Below are positions 10,231 to 21,385 of a stretch of DNA of 64,000 nucleotides, one piece after another (position 1 is the first letter of the stretch; each line of letters starts with the position of its first letter). A program made the translations under genes and the position numbers. The notes beneath the pieces are model-generated. The model saw nothing but the letters and a program-made list of their open reading frames with translations, did no database searches and was not told the origin of the DNA. Location of the stretch: NCBI GenBank assembly GCA_025642065.1, contig JAODUP010000414.1, forward strand, positions 128,501 to 192,500, written 5' to 3'. This DNA comes from Paralvinella palmiformis (taxonomy: Eukaryota; Annelida; Polychaeta; Terebellida; Alvinellidae).

Positions 10231-10843
10231 TTAAATTACACGGTGTCCCAATCCCCGGGCCGCATTAAATCAAATCAGCGTGCGCAATAATAACAGTGAC
10301 GCGTGTCTGCGCAGGTCACGTGACGGCCACGCGGTAAGCGCCGCCCGCCGAGGATTGTGGGGTCGTTTGGCCGCACAAGAGGCCGCGCATGCGCGCCGCC
10401 ACTCTCTCTCTCTCCAGTCAGCTGTGGGTGTCATGTCTCTAATTACCATACATATTTATTGCGCCGCAATTAACGGCCGTTGACCCCCCGTTCCCTGGAG
10501 CTGTCGGGGGTCAGCCAGCTGTTAACAGCTGTCCGTGATTGCTTAATCACGTTATGTGTTGATATAGGAGGCGGCGCCGCGCCAGTTTTCTGCCGATGTT
10601 TGCGCTATGCGGCCCGGGACACGACGGCTGGGCCATTGTTATGTATTAATCAGAACACGTGGCCGGGGCTGTCCTACATACGGGAATTTGGCGACTATAA
10701 GGAATACGAGCGTGAATATCAGATAATTATGTCATAATTAATAACTGGTTTGTTATCGACGGAGGACATTGTGGCAGAGGAGCAAGTTTGTTGTCACTCG
10801 TGAATTGTGGCCAGAAAGAGGGGGGGGGTTAAGGTGAAGAATG
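10231..10843. promoter_or_regulatory. Dense factor-motif island (candidate enhancer or promoter)
   Basis: The island has TCACGTGA at 10316-10323, several TAATTA/ATTA homeodomain cores, three CAGCTG E-boxes including the perfect 16-bp palindrome CAGCTGTTAACAGCTG at 10516-10531, and CCATTGTTATG at 10633-10643, a SOX core abutting a POU-like ATG half. Open frames here (10280-10483, 10480-10737) have no domain. Enhancer function is inferred from motif density only. Confidence 0.3.
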
Positions 10844-11027
10844 CTGATGATTGGTGTTTTACAGCCACTTTTGGGCACATGGTAGGCTAAATGGGCCGAG
10901 CGACCTCCAAAGGTAATGAAGTGAAGTCAAAGATCAAACAGCCTTCCGATATGTCCACCCCGATATTCGAACTCGAGGTGGTAGTGATCTGTGGTACAAC
11001 GCCCTACCAACTAGACCAGGGAGGCGC
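10844..11027 (-). mobile_element. tRNA-derived SINE, near full length (SINE-1a)
   Basis: The minus-strand copy runs from GCGCCTCCCTGGTC at its 5' end to AAAGTGGCTGTAAAACACC at its 3' end, with only a short ATC-type tail remaining. The B-box region is GAGTTCGAATATC. Internal blocks match the 15836 and 19192 copies with scattered substitutions. Confidence 0.88.
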
Positions 11028-11770
11028 ATTAGAGGGAGAGATAGTTAGATAGATCTACAAATAAATCTACAAAATCAATTTAGAAAAAGATGAGCGGAAT
11101 TTTCATGGCGCACGCGAGCACACGCGACTGTGTATGCGTCGTTTCATGTATGTGTGTATGCCTGCATGAATATCACTTAACATTGTTTGGAAATGTACTG
11201 TCTTGGGTAATACAAACTGGAAAATAACACATCTGGACAATTCATCAGGATTTTTTTCCCAATTGAGACATCTATCATTCCCTGTGTGTGCGTGTATATG
11301 TGCGTGTGAGTGCTAACGCTTATCCGTATGTGAATATATCTGCGCGCGTGCGTTAGTACGCGACGTATATACGTGTCAATTATTCGCGATCAGATCGAGA
11401 TCACGTCACGATAGCGTCACGCCGAGCCACGTGACGTACGCCACATACGATGACGTCACTATCTCGGTCGGAGACGTATTGCATGTTGCCCCAGTCCTAT
11501 CGTCTTCCGCCATAACATCGCCTCTCGCAGCTACCATCGGCCGCCGCTAGGTGTCGCTTTGACGCGGAAAAAATGGCCGACTTTCTCACCTGGCGGCGCT
11601 GGTAAAAACCATCTCGAAGCTGATTATCCGTGGACAAAACATCTGACATGTTATTAAAGCGACATCACCGGAAGCTACAGCTGTCCTAATTTGTCCTTTC
11701 CACGGTTGTCGGTGTCTCCCTCTGGCGGCCGTTTGTCTCCCGTGGGAGATGTTTCCCTTGGTACGGCTCC
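11028..11770. other. Low-copy island with CRE and E-box motifs
   Basis: Contains GCCACGTGACGTAC at 11426-11439, a CRE at 11451-11458 and AAAAAATGGCCG near 11570, plus alternating GTGCGTGTATATGTGCG stretches. The 11400-11700 segment is CpG-rich with promoter-like composition. No exon was recognised. Confidence 0.45.
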
Positions 11771-12008
11771 CACCGATCCATCCCCCCTCTCTCTCCTTCT
11801 CCTTCTCTCTCCCGTGTCTTTCTTCTTCTCCCTACCGGCTCTCACCCACGTCCTCTCTCTATCTCTATCTACTCTCTCTCTCTCTCTCTCTCTGTCTGTG
11901 TGTGTGTGTGTGTGTGTGTCTATCTATCTATCTATCTATCTATTTGTCTATCTATCTATATATCTATCTATCTATCTCTCTATCTATCTATCTATCTATC
12001 TCTATGTC

Positions 12009-12073
<65 letters not shown>

Positions 12074-12125
12074 TTATCTATCTATCTATATATATAGATA
12101 TAGATATCTAGATATTTGTCTATCT
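11771..12125. repeat. Long CT / GT / CTAT compound microsatellite
   Basis: (CT)n at about 11852-11893, (GT)n at 11894-11918, then a (CTAT)n array to about 12087 that fades into ATAT/GATA variants by 12125. It is one of the longest tetranucleotide arrays in the window. Long Ser/Leu/Tyr/Ile frames here are its translation. Confidence 0.97.
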
Positions 12126-12376
12126 AGATATCTCTATTCCTTAATAATATTTCCTCCACTCCATATTATGCGATAAAAGTGTATACGTATATATGTATGT
12201 ATGAACGCACGTACATACATATATGTGTGTATGTGACTTCTAGGTATGTACGAATCTATCTGTGACTGTGTATGAGGCCTATATATAGTGGTGTGCGTTT
12301 CAGTATATGTGCATTACATTCTGTGTTGGGGCGTGCATGTGTGAGTGCGTATGTATATGTCCGCGTATATCCTCAT

Positions 12377-12417
<41 letters not shown>

Positions 12418-12459
12418 CTCTCTGTAATCTCAGTTACAAGCCTTCCCTATATGACATGT
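12126..12459. repeat. Degenerate GTAT-rich sequence and a CA tract
   Basis: Positions 12180-12360 are rich in TATG/TACG/GTGTG alternation without a fixed unit. A clean (CA)n lies at 12378-12416. Confidence 0.8.
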
Positions 12460-12545
12460 CGTCATTTCGCTGTCAGCTGGCTGTCAACAAGGATGTCAGA
12501 CATAAGAGCTGCCATCAATAATGACAGCCTTTCTGGCTGTCATTG
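12460..12545. promoter_or_regulatory. Cluster of TGACAG (TALE homeodomain-like) sites
   Basis: CTGTCA occurs at 12470, 12481 and 12537 and TGACAG at 12522, with ATGTCA at 12493 and one CAGCTG overlapping the first site. TGACAG is the MEIS/PREP/TGIF core. The spacing is irregular, so this does not look like a simple tandem repeat. Confidence 0.3.
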
Positions 12546-12766
12546 TACCGCAGACAGTAGATTACCGGCTTGTCGACCACCTTAACAACGTTTTCTGGCA
12601 CTTAACATCGTAGATAGCTGTGTTCGTTAAGTCCAGGTGGTCATTATATACAGGGTAGATCGGGATTTAGCATTGCTGTGGCGGCGGCGGATATGTCATT
12701 AGTCTTACATACACACACACACACACACGCATGCACGCGTGCACGCATGCATGCATGCACCCACAC

Positions 12767-12814
<48 letters not shown>

Positions 12815-12965
12815 CACACACATCACCTTCATTATCAACATCATCATCATCATCATCATCTACTTTGGCTGTGTTGTTGTTATTGTTGTTATTTTTGTTG
12901 CTGTTATTGTTGTTGTTGTTGTTGTTGTATTGTGTTTCGGTTATGTAATATAGACGTTATCGCAT
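12546..12965. repeat. CA/CATG, TA, ATC and GTT microsatellites in series
   Basis: (CA)n with GCATGC interruptions at 12710-12765, (TA)n at 12770-12810, (ATC)n at 12838-12861 and (GTT)n at 12872-12928. Open frames on both strands are translations of these. Confidence 0.92.
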
Positions 12966-13029
12966 TTACTCTGTAGACATAGGAGCATACCGGAAATTAA
13001 GATGCGCATGACGGGGTTAATGTTATGAT

Positions 13030-13115
13030 TATGAACTGAAGTTTCTTGAGTTGATCCAAGTGGAATCGAACCCAAAACGTTACCCTTCACGCTCGACCTC
13101 TATAACACTGAGCCA
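13030..13115 (-). mobile_element. tRNA-like SINE head fragment
   Basis: On the minus strand an A-box-like TGGCTCAGTGTTATAGAG is followed about 40 bp later by a B-box-like GGGTTCGATTCC (13062-13073). No cloverleaf with paired acceptor ends can be drawn, and no SINE-1 body follows. It is best read as a remnant of a different tRNA-derived element. Confidence 0.5.
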
Positions 13116-13149
13116 ATTTAAAGCATCTGGCTATAGATATAAGTCGCTA

Positions 13150-13680
13150 TAGTAACGTGATTATATACACAGTGTATACACTACTGAGACTATATACACT
13201 ACCGTGACTATATGCACTACCGTGACTATAAACACTACTCTGACTATATACACTATAGTGTGACTTTATAGACTACTGTGACTTTATACACTACCGTGAC
13301 TGTATACATTACTGTGACATTATACACCACTGTGCCTATATACATTAGTGTGACATTGTACACTATTGTGACATTATACACTACTGTGACTATATACACT
13401 ACTGTGACTATATACACCACTGTAACTTTATACACTACTGTGACTGTATGCACTAGTGTGACTTATACACGACTTATACACGACTTTATACAGTACTGTG
13501 ATTATAAACACTAATGTCACCATATACCCGAATATCACCGCATACCCTACTGCCATTACATAGCATCCTGACGCCAAATACCCTACCCTCACCATATACC
13601 CTACTCTCACCGCATACCCTACTCCCACCGTATACCTTACTATTTACCACATACCTTACTGTCGTCACATATCCAACCGA
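13150..13680. repeat. 18-bp minisatellite
   Basis: The unit is roughly CTATATACACTACTGTGA, repeated over about 380 bp, then a related 18-bp form (ACCCTACTCTCACCATAT-type) to 13680. Because 18 is a multiple of three, frames stay open on both strands and give six-residue repeats such as Y-T-T-V-T-x. There is no sign that this is translated. Confidence 0.92.
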
Positions 13681-14540
13681 CACCGAATGCCCAGAAATAA
13701 AATGGCCAATATTTCTATACGACAAACACGCCATTTTACTCCCTGACAACAGAATCCGGATCCAGAAGCCATTTAACATCCGCTTCTTGAGTCGTCTTTT
13801 GTTTGCCGAGAGACCGAACACTGGGAAAACGGAGTCTCCCCTTTTGTCAATAAATGATTGATTGCGTTGCCATGGTAACGGCTTTCTGATTGGCAATTGT
13901 TGTCCACTATATGTGACTCGTGTGGGAGACGCCGTAGCGAACGATAACGGCCGGCTGATGTTGATAACAATAGAATTATTAAAATAATTAGAAATCGCAT
14001 CGGTTCGGTTTTCGGTAGCTGTCTAGGCGGATCCGGGGTGGGGTCAGGTGGGCGGGCGGTGGTGCGAATAAATCCATCCGCCCCCCTCCGCCGAGGTCGG
14101 GCCATTCTGCATATAAGACAATTGGAGATTGTGGATTTCTTTCTGCGACATATCTCTCGACGGGAAGCCGCCAACCGCGAACCCACCCAGATACACCACA
14201 AGTGGGTGGGGGGGGTTTCAACCATTATATTACCCTTATATTATCTAGTCGTAATTATAACGACATGGGATATTATGACGTCATCTTAATTTTCTCTATT
14301 TGTACTATTACCAGTCTGATTGAATGGCTAGTAATTAAAAATAATTTAACTGATTAATTAATTAGTTAATTAATTAGCGATACCTGACGGTGTCGTTTTT
14401 CCACGATGTTTGCTCTGCGCTTGTCCGCCGGATTGGCAATCAGCGATCCGGAATGTCCTGTTGTCCTGTTGTCTTGTTCTCCTATTGTTTGTCCTGTTAT
14501 CCTAACTAAGGTTATGCTCAACCTATTTTCTATTCGTTCT
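13681..14540. other. Low-copy island with X-box, ATAAAATGGC and TAATTA motifs
   Basis: ATAAAATGGCCAATATTTCT at 13697-13716 is identical to 52935-52954. GGATCCAGA-type palindromes occur near 13755. A run of overlapping TTAATTA motifs lies at 14340-14382 and a CRE at 14276-14283. The 150-aa minus frame at 13773-14225 has no recognised domain. Confidence 0.5.
13866..13879. promoter_or_regulatory. Perfect-consensus RFX X-box
   Basis: GTTGCCATGGTAAC matches the RFX X-box consensus (GTNRCC, 0-3 bp, RGYAAC) at both half-sites. It is the best match in the window. No gene lies within view. Confidence 0.45.
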
Positions 14541-14895
14541 GGTCATTGTGTTTGTGCTGTTGTTGTCTCTGTGTTGTTGTGTCTGTGTTGTTGTGTCTGT
14601 GTTGTTGTCTCTGTGTTATTGTTTGTTTTTTTCTGTGTTGTTTTTCTTTTTTTTTGGTTTTTGGGGGTTTTTTTTGTTTTGTGTTGTTGTTTTTTTTTTC
14701 TGTGTTGTTGTCTCTGTGTTGTTGTGTCTGTGTTGTTGTGTCTGTGTTGTTGTCTCTGTGTTGTTGTCTCTGTGTTGTTGTGTCTGTGTTGTTGTGTCTG
14801 TGTTGTTGAGTGTCTGTGTTGTTGTCTCTGTGTTGTTGTGTCTCTGTTGTTGTGTCTGTGTTGTTGTGTCTGTGTTGTTGAGTATCTGTGTAGTG
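14541..14895. repeat. 14-bp TGTTGTTGTGTCTG minisatellite
   Basis: Units alternate between TGTTGTTGTGTCTG and TGTTGTTGTCTCTG, interrupted at about 14625-14700 by T- and G-rich sequence. The strand contains almost no A, giving long Cys/Val/Leu frames on the plus strand and a Thr/Gln/Asn/Asp-rich frame on the minus strand. Confidence 0.93.
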
Positions 14896-14904
14896 TGTAG
14901 TGCC

Positions 14905-14990
14905 TGGTGCGCCCCGTGGTCTAGTTGGTAGCCTGTTGGACCACAGAGCAGTTTGTGATGCTGACCCGTGCACCCGGGGTCCGGAGAAAA
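14905..14990 (+). mobile_element. SINE-1 head fragment
   Basis: CGTGGTCTAGTTGGTAGCC matches the tRNA-like A region of SINE-1. The following TTGGACCACAGA also matches, then similarity decays before the B box (CACCCGGGGTCCGG). The body and tail are absent, so this is a 5' fragment. Confidence 0.65.
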
Positions 14991-15835
14991 GGACTGCCAT
15001 TGGGGGGGGGGGGGGGTTGCTATAAGTTATTACGAGAGTTAGTATTATTGTTTGATGATGGAACTGACATGATGAATATTGGGAGAAATGTTTGTGTCTG
15101 ATTGTACACACACATAAAAATATTACATAAACCCCCCAAAAAAATAAATTCCCCCCCTCTTTCAAAAAAAAAAATATATATATATATATATCACTTCCTG
15201 TCTGTTACCATGAGAACAATTTTAATAAACTGAAAATAAGTTTCCGCCAATCCGCGCCTCACGTGACTATCACGTGATCATTCGCCCAAAATGCAGCTTT
15301 CTGTCATCTGTAATCATGTGAAGTTATAGAAATAGTGATATATCATCATCATCATCATCATCATCTTACATCGCCGATATTGAGACCGATGATATGGCCA
15401 ATTCACAATCATCAATCGTGACAGTCACGCCACCTAGTGATGTACAACCATCTTATATTTTACGCCATATACTAGCTGCGGATCACGTAATAACCGGGGG
15501 AGAGGGGGGTTGCGATGGGGGAGAAATATGAGGGTTCAGAAATCCCCCAGATGTGCCAAATGTAAGGCACAATTCTGCTAGATATTGACCAATTGGAACT
15601 ATGGTATGAAGGTCAGACGAGGTCAAACCATCCCTAAGTATCAATAAATTGGGCGATATTAGGAAATATTACACAAACAGCCCATAGAACGTGAACAACA
15701 ACGACACTAACAACAACAACAACAACAACATGAACAATAACAATAATGGAAACAACAACAACATACAACAACATAAAACAATTTTGTTCATATTGTGGAT
15801 AATTTGTCTTCAGAACTGGTGATAGTTTTAGTATT
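14991..15835. other. Low-copy DNA with G-run, TA, ATC and CAA tracts
   Basis: Poly-G at 15002-15016, (TA)n at 15174-15190, (ATC)n at 15341-15364 and (CAA)n at 15709-15730. Two TCACGTGA palindromes start 11 bp apart at 15259 and 15270. No exon was recognised. Confidence 0.6.
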
Positions 15836-16020
15836 GGCGCCTCCGTGGTCTAGCGGTAGCGTGCTGGACCACAGATCACTACCACCCGTGTTCGAATCCC
15901 GGCGTGGGCATATCTGAAGGTTGTTTCGTCTTTCACTTCGTCTCATTACCTTTGGAGCTCGCTCGGCTCATTTAGCCTACCTGTGCACAAAAGTGGCCGT
16001 AAAACATCAATCATCATCAA
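15836..16020 (+). mobile_element. tRNA-derived SINE, best-preserved copy (SINE-1a)
   Basis: The 185-bp copy starts GGCGCCTCCGTGG and has an A-box-like TGGTCTAGCGGTAGCG at 15846-15861 and a B-box-like GTTCGAATCCC at 15890-15900. Next come ATATCTGAAGG, TTTCACTTCGTCTCATTACC, CTCGGCTCATTTAGCC and the 3' end AAAAGTGGCCGTAAAACATC at 15990-16009, with a TCATCATCA tail. Intact pol III boxes make it a good reference for the family. It encodes nothing and would depend on a LINE for movement. Confidence 0.93.
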
Positions 16021-17221
16021 TATTGATTACATGTTCGAACCGAACTTGACTATGATACAGACAGACATGCAGACAGACAGACAGGGATTAAAGCACCGCC
16101 GGGCTGACAGATAACTTGACTGTGCTTTTTACGCACTCCTATGCGCACCTAAAGGATGTTTCATCCATGCCCGGCATTCACTTCCATGAGTAAAGTACAA
16201 AACAAACGTGAGATTTTAAAAACGTTGATGATTACTTGTCCTTTAGCGCAGACACCATTGTTATCCACCCAACACCCCCCCCCTCCCCCCTCAACACGCC
16301 ATCGTTGTATGCATACACACACATATGTATGTATTGGCTCTATAAACAGACCACTATTGTCTTTACAAATATATGCCTCTTACGATTGTCCCCACCCACA
16401 TGCCAATGGCATCAGAAAACAGATGCCATCATCGTACCCACACCTAGATGTACAACCATTTCCCACATACACATACCATTATTGTTCCCACCCACGTAAT
16501 ATCATTGTCTCCACACACCTACCAATCATTGTCGATACACGAACATCTCCATCCATACCCACCTCCCCCCCCCTGTGCGTTATTCCAGGAAGTAATCCCA
16601 TACCACCGGCGCATGCGCAGCGTCCTCTCCAAGAAAATAAACTCAATTTTTGGTTTTATTAAAGAGCAAAAAATGTCCAAAAATCGCCATCTTCTCTCAT
16701 CTAATTAGAGGAAACAGACACAGAGAGGACATCCCATTGTCTCTGATCATTTCTTAACTTGACTTCGCCAGAGAAATAATGCTCCCAATTTCCTGGAGAC
16801 GGAAGATGGGCGTAGTTTTGATGAAGGGGGGAGGTGATGACTTCGAGGGATGTGGGTCGTTTATTTTGTTTTTGTTGTTGTTGTTGTTGTTGTTGTTGGT
16901 CGTTGTCGTCGTAGTTGACATTTTTCGTCAAAAAAAGATGTTTATTAATAAATAAATAAATTAATATTTAATATACATGATGATTCTATGAAACAGTGAA
17001 AACGTACCCAGACAGACAGACAGACAGACAGACTGACTGACTGACTGACTGCTTCACTCGCTTAGTCAGACAATTATTAAATCACCGACTCACTGACCGA
17101 CTAGCTCACCCAATCACTCAATCATCCAATCAACTCAACAATCAATCAATTATTATGTTGATAAGAACTAATCGTTTATAAATCGTTATCTTCATACACT
17201 GGGTGGGTCGGCTTGTTTTAG
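16021..17221. other. Degenerate CCCAC-rich array and microsatellites
   Basis: A GACA stretch is at 16055-16085. Positions 16240-16570 contain loosely repeated CATTGTTCCCACCCAC-like blocks with variable spacing, a decayed minisatellite that produces the Pro/His/Thr frames there. (GTT)n lies at 16869-16898 and (GACA)n/(GACT)n at 17008-17052. Confidence 0.6.
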
Positions 17222-17387
17222 AATTATATACGACGCCATTGAAGTACTAGTTCACGCGGGAAAGGCCGTACTTAAAACGGGGACTACTTTGTGTTATCGG
17301 ACGCTTTACATTGTCCCAATTGGGATAATATATCACTACATCTTAGGGCGCAATGTTGTTATGACACTGGCTTTCACATATTGTATA

Positions 17388-17423
<36 letters not shown>
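17222..17423 (+). mobile_element. Dispersed element A, plus copy, ending in a TA tract
   Basis: About 165 bp from AATTATA (17222) to TATACTAATATAT aligns with the reverse complement of 37489-37649. Long matching blocks include CACGCGGGAAAGGCCGTACT, CGCTTTACATT and CCCAATT. The 3' end merges into (TA)n at 17392-17422. It has no tRNA head. A MITE or a non-tRNA SINE is possible; no terminal inverted repeat was found. Confidence 0.75.
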
Positions 17424-17427
<4 letters not shown>

Positions 17428-17614
17428 CTCTGTTTAGTATTGTAGTATACAGGCACATTACAGACGCAGTGTTTACCTTATTGAAAGTAGTGCCGGTCAA
17501 GTAGAGCGCGGCTTTTTCTCTTGACGAGACTTAGTTATCTTCCTGTTTTCACATTTTCACTTGATTTTAGTGTTTATTTGTTCAAATAAATAGCAATAGG
17601 AAACTGGATTAACA

Positions 17615-17665
<51 letters not shown>

Positions 17666-18059
17666 GGGGGGGTCTCGAATAACCAAATTACAGTTAACAA
17701 CGTTGTAATCTATAGCCGAGATAGTCGATATGGCAATTGGCCATTCTAATACCAGTCCATTTTCCATTAATTTCCTTCCACACGGATGTAAACAATTACA
17801 ACGGGCGACTATTTTTGGCTTTATTTACTTGTTTAATCAGTCGAGATGGTGACACATTAATGGCGTCTGGTTTTTTTCCCCCGTTAGAAGTCGTAACAGC
17901 GACTGCGGTCCTACTGTCACGTGAGTGTTTCGAAAAACAAATATATTTGTTCATCAGATGTCACGATGTGTGAAGGATCAGATAGAGGAATAAGACCTAG
18001 GTTTGGTTGATCAAATCCAATATTTTGCTTAGGCATAAATGTATATAAAAAAACTATTC

Positions 18060-18094
<35 letters not shown>

Positions 18095-18148
18095 CATCGC
18101 TAATTTTAACCTTCAAACTATAGGTTCACAATCAATCAATCAATCAAT

Positions 18149-18195
<47 letters not shown>

Positions 18196-18251
18196 TTAAA
18201 CTTCTGATGTTATTTTTATTAAATACTCCTAAGTGCTATTCGATGCGCTTC
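17424..18251. other. Low-copy DNA with CA/GA and two TA tracts
   Basis: (CA)n/(GA)n at 17612-17658 is followed by a G-run. TCACGTGA is at 17917-17924. (TA)n lies at 18064-18093, and (AATC)n runs into (TA)n at 18130-18190. No gene signal. Confidence 0.65.
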
Positions 18252-18475
18252 GATAAGCTATGAGGTTAGAGCGCTGCGCCGCAAACTTCCACGGTGTAGG
18301 TTCGAATCCAACTCAGGCTATGTTTGTGGGATTTTTTTCCTTGGGCAGTCCGGCCTCGAGCAGATGTCCCAGGTGTGGCCAGCACCGAGCTAAAACGGCT
18401 CAACTCGTCTCGACGGCTCTTGGCTGCAATTCAAAATGTGGCATTGTAAGGTGTCAATAAACACACTTAGCTCGG
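18252..18475 (+). mobile_element. tRNA-headed element, family 2
   Basis: GGTTAGAGCGCTGCGCCGC (A region) and GTAGGTTCGAATCCAAC (B region, about 18297-18313) are followed by TTTGTGGGATTT, CCTTGGGCAG and a body ending with GGCATTGTAAGGTGTCAATA. The body shares the TTTGTGGGAT and CCTNGG blocks with 31008-31200 and 34640-34775 but has no SINE-1 tail. Confidence 0.65.
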
Positions 18476-19191
18476 TACAGTTGGCCATTTACGCCATTCG
18501 TTCAATGGATCGGACATCAACAAAATCTCTGTGTTTTTAATCGACCATTCAAAGTGAATACCGACATTCAAGCCGGATTAGCCGAAATGTCGCTCGTATC
18601 AGATTCGGGTCTACAAGAGTCGACTGTATCTTGACCTAGATTTGACTTTGCCATTGTAACCTCGTGACTTACGTGATCAGCTGTCACCAGATGAACGAAA
18701 ATGGGGCATAAACTCCTGAAATGTCGTTGGAAATCTCGCGATAATTTGTCACCAACTCTCGAGGTGGAAACAAATTTACCAACTCGCCAACGAAAGGTGC
18801 AGACGTCTCACCGAAAATGACCCGAACACCACGACCTCTTGACCCCGACCGCTCCTCGGTCACGCGCGCGGCCATTTTGACCCCTTGTCGTACAGCTGGA
18901 CCCCGCCTGTTTACGATCGCGGCCAGGCCAATCAATCACAGATCAATGACTGCCAGTTATCGAAGCTGATCGTGTTCAGTCGGTCATGAATTTTGGCCAT
19001 GAAGCCTTCCCATCTCATTAGTTTGGCACCGCCGAACAGCCCACGTGCCGGGCCCGTCCGCGCGCCCAATGACGTCAGTGGATATGTCGTTTCGAGCACC
19101 GTACCTTGCCCCATCGTTGTCCAAGAGGCCCATCTCTCAAATACCGTTCTACTTTTACTTGAAAGGGGTCCCGGAGGGGAAGGGAGGGCTG
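18476..19191. other. CpG-rich low-copy island
   Basis: Contains CRE 19070-19077, CCACGTGCC near 19041, GGCCATTTTGACC near 18871 and a GTGACTTACGTGATC stretch. Opposed frames at 18684-18935, 18932-19228 and 18993-19331 lack domains, and the last runs into the adjacent SINE. Confidence 0.45.
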
Positions 19192-19380
19192 GGCGCCTCC
19201 GCGGTTTAGCGGTAGCGTGTTGGACCACGGATCACTACCATCCGTGTTCGAATCTTGGCGTGGGCATATCTGAAGGGTGTTTCATCTTCGATTTCGCTTT
19301 ATTACCGTTGGAGGTCGCTCGGCCGATTTAGCCTACCGCGTGCACAAAAGTGGCCGTAAAACATCAATCATCATCATCAC
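19192..19380 (+). mobile_element. tRNA-derived SINE, full length (SINE-1a)
   Basis: Starts GGCGCCTCCGCGG, with A region GGTTTAGCGGTAGCG and B region GTTCGAATCTTGG (one mismatch from the 15836 copy). It ends AAAAGTGGCCGTAAAACATC followed by AATCATCATCATCA. It differs from the 15836 copy mainly by transitions. Confidence 0.93.
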
Positions 19381-19904
19381 TGAAAAAGAATCTAGTAGAA
19401 TGCGACGAAGGATGTTTCAGACGTTTCAAGTCGAAAAATGGCTGCTCCCAACTCGCTGGCCACCTCTTAAGATATTTGATACCATAGATTTAGAGTCGTT
19501 TTTTTTAAAATATTATCCCTGAACTCTCGTCTAGCCGTCAACAATAAATTGTAACCTGACACCGTATTGATGAACTGGACAGTTGTATCATCTGATAATA
19601 TAAACAACTACTGTTGTTGTTGTTGTTGTTGCTGTTATTATTATTAATAATAGTAGTAATAGTAGTAGTATTGATAGTAGTAGTAGTAGTAGTAGTAGAG
19701 CTACTAGTAGTAATAGTATTATTATTATTAGTAATAGTAGTAATAATAATAGTATTTCTATAGCAGGTCACAATTTTCATATTTTAAATCATTTTCGTTA
19801 ATGACACAACGAAATCGAAGATGTAGTGACGTAATCGGTGACGTCAATGGTTATTGTTATTTCGTTATTAATAAGACGACGACAGATGTTTTATGACAAT
19901 AATC
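19381..19904. repeat. Trinucleotide field: GTT, ATT, AGT
   Basis: (TTG)n at 19613-19631 passes into mixed (ATT)n/(AGT)n to 19752, giving Asn/Ser/Thr frames. CRE at 19839-19846. Confidence 0.88.
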
Positions 19905-20600
19905 TGTCTCTAGTCACATCTGTAAACTAACAAGAGTCGCATCTGTAGACCATCTGTAGACATATATGTGGGATCTATATATTCACTTCCTTTGACTGTC
20001 TATTAGTCATATCTTTAGACTGTCTATTAGTCATATCCTGAGACTGTTTATAGTCACATCTGTAGACTGTTTATAGTCACATCTGTAGACTGTTTATAGT
20101 CACATCTGTAGACTGTCTATTACTCACACCTATATAAATTCTACCGTACGCTGTATATTCTCACATTTGTAGGCTGACAATAATTACATCTGTTAGACGT
20201 CTATATTCACATGTCTAAACTATCTGTAGTCACACATTTTTTAAATCGACCTAGTATTTGTGGACCCTCAATAGAGTCACTCCTTTAGAGTACATATAAT
20301 CACATCTGTACACCATCCATAGCCACATTTGAGGACTCTTCACGGTGACATCTGTTCGCAGTCTATACTTACCGATAGTCATCTCCATGGACTCTCTATA
20401 GTCGCATCCTTTCATAGTCCATAGTCACCTCTGTTTACTATCTGTTGTCATCTCTATAGACCATCTGTTGTCATCTCTATATACCGTCTATAGTCATCTC
20501 TATACACCGTCTATAGTCATCTCTATAGACCATCTGTTGTCATCTCTATGGACCGTCTATAGTCACATCTGTAGATTGCCTTTACAGGCAGATACATAAA
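19905..20600. repeat. Degenerate 21-23-bp minisatellite
   Basis: Repeats of CACATCTGTAGACTGTCTAT with substitutions and indels. Three nearly identical 23-bp units occur around 20043-20115. The array is best preserved at 20030-20120 and 20440-20570 and decays between. Confidence 0.88.
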
Positions 20601-21385
20601 ACTGTCGGCAGTCATAATTGTTTGGTCACAGCGACGCCTGGCGGTAACTCTATCCGGAAGGATTTGATTACAGAACGTGTTAAAGTGTTAATGTGTTAAT
20701 ATTACAGGTATTGTGATAGTGTTAATATGGATGACTATTCTTCTCATAATATTTTACTCTGATGACATATAACCTGATAATGAGGACGATGAGGATTCTA
20801 GAGGTGGTCTGGCAGGGAGGCTGACAGGCAGACAGACAGACAGGGCGGCTGACAGGCAGGCAGACAAGCAGGGAGGCAGACAACAAGCATGCATAGAGTA
20901 AAGCAAGCATACACAAAAATAGATAGTCAGACATACAAGCCGGCATATTGACAGACAGGCAGACAGGGCGGCTGACAGGCAGGCAGACGGCAGACAAACA
21001 GGCAGACAAGGAGGCAGAGAGAAAAACAAGCATACACAAAGACAGATTGAAAGTCACACATGCAGACAGACGGACAAACAAGCAGGTCGGCCTATTGACA
21101 GACAGGCAGAACGATAGGCAGGCAGATAGGCAGACAGGCAGGCAACCAGGCAGGTGACATTATCCATGACGATCCAAGTTTGACAACATAATAATAAATT
21201 ATAGCACATTATAACAACCTAGGACAGTATAACACAAGAACACATTATAACACAACCACACAATATGGTACATTATTAAACTATAACACTTTATAAGACA
21301 ACAGCACATTTTATAACACATTATAAAGGCCATAACACATTAAGGCACATTATTGAACCAGAACACATTATAACGCAATTCGTCC
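20601..21385. repeat. GACA/GGCA field with higher-order duplication, then ACATTATAAC array
   Basis: Positions 20810-21155 are CAGACAGGCAGG-type repeats. A block beginning ACAGGGCGGCTGACAGGCAG near 20840 recurs near 20964, about 124 bp away, with similar downstream ACAAGCATACACAAA. Positions 21190-21375 are a loose array of CACATTATAACACA. Confidence 0.85.

Noticed and set aside
14530..15165. 211-aa minus-strand frame rich in Thr/Gln/Asn
   Set aside because: It is the antisense reading of the 14-bp TGTTGTTGTGTCTG minisatellite plus a SINE fragment.
16156..16662. 168-aa plus frame rich in Pro/His/Thr
   Set aside because: Derived from a decayed CCCACCCAC-type array, not a conserved protein.
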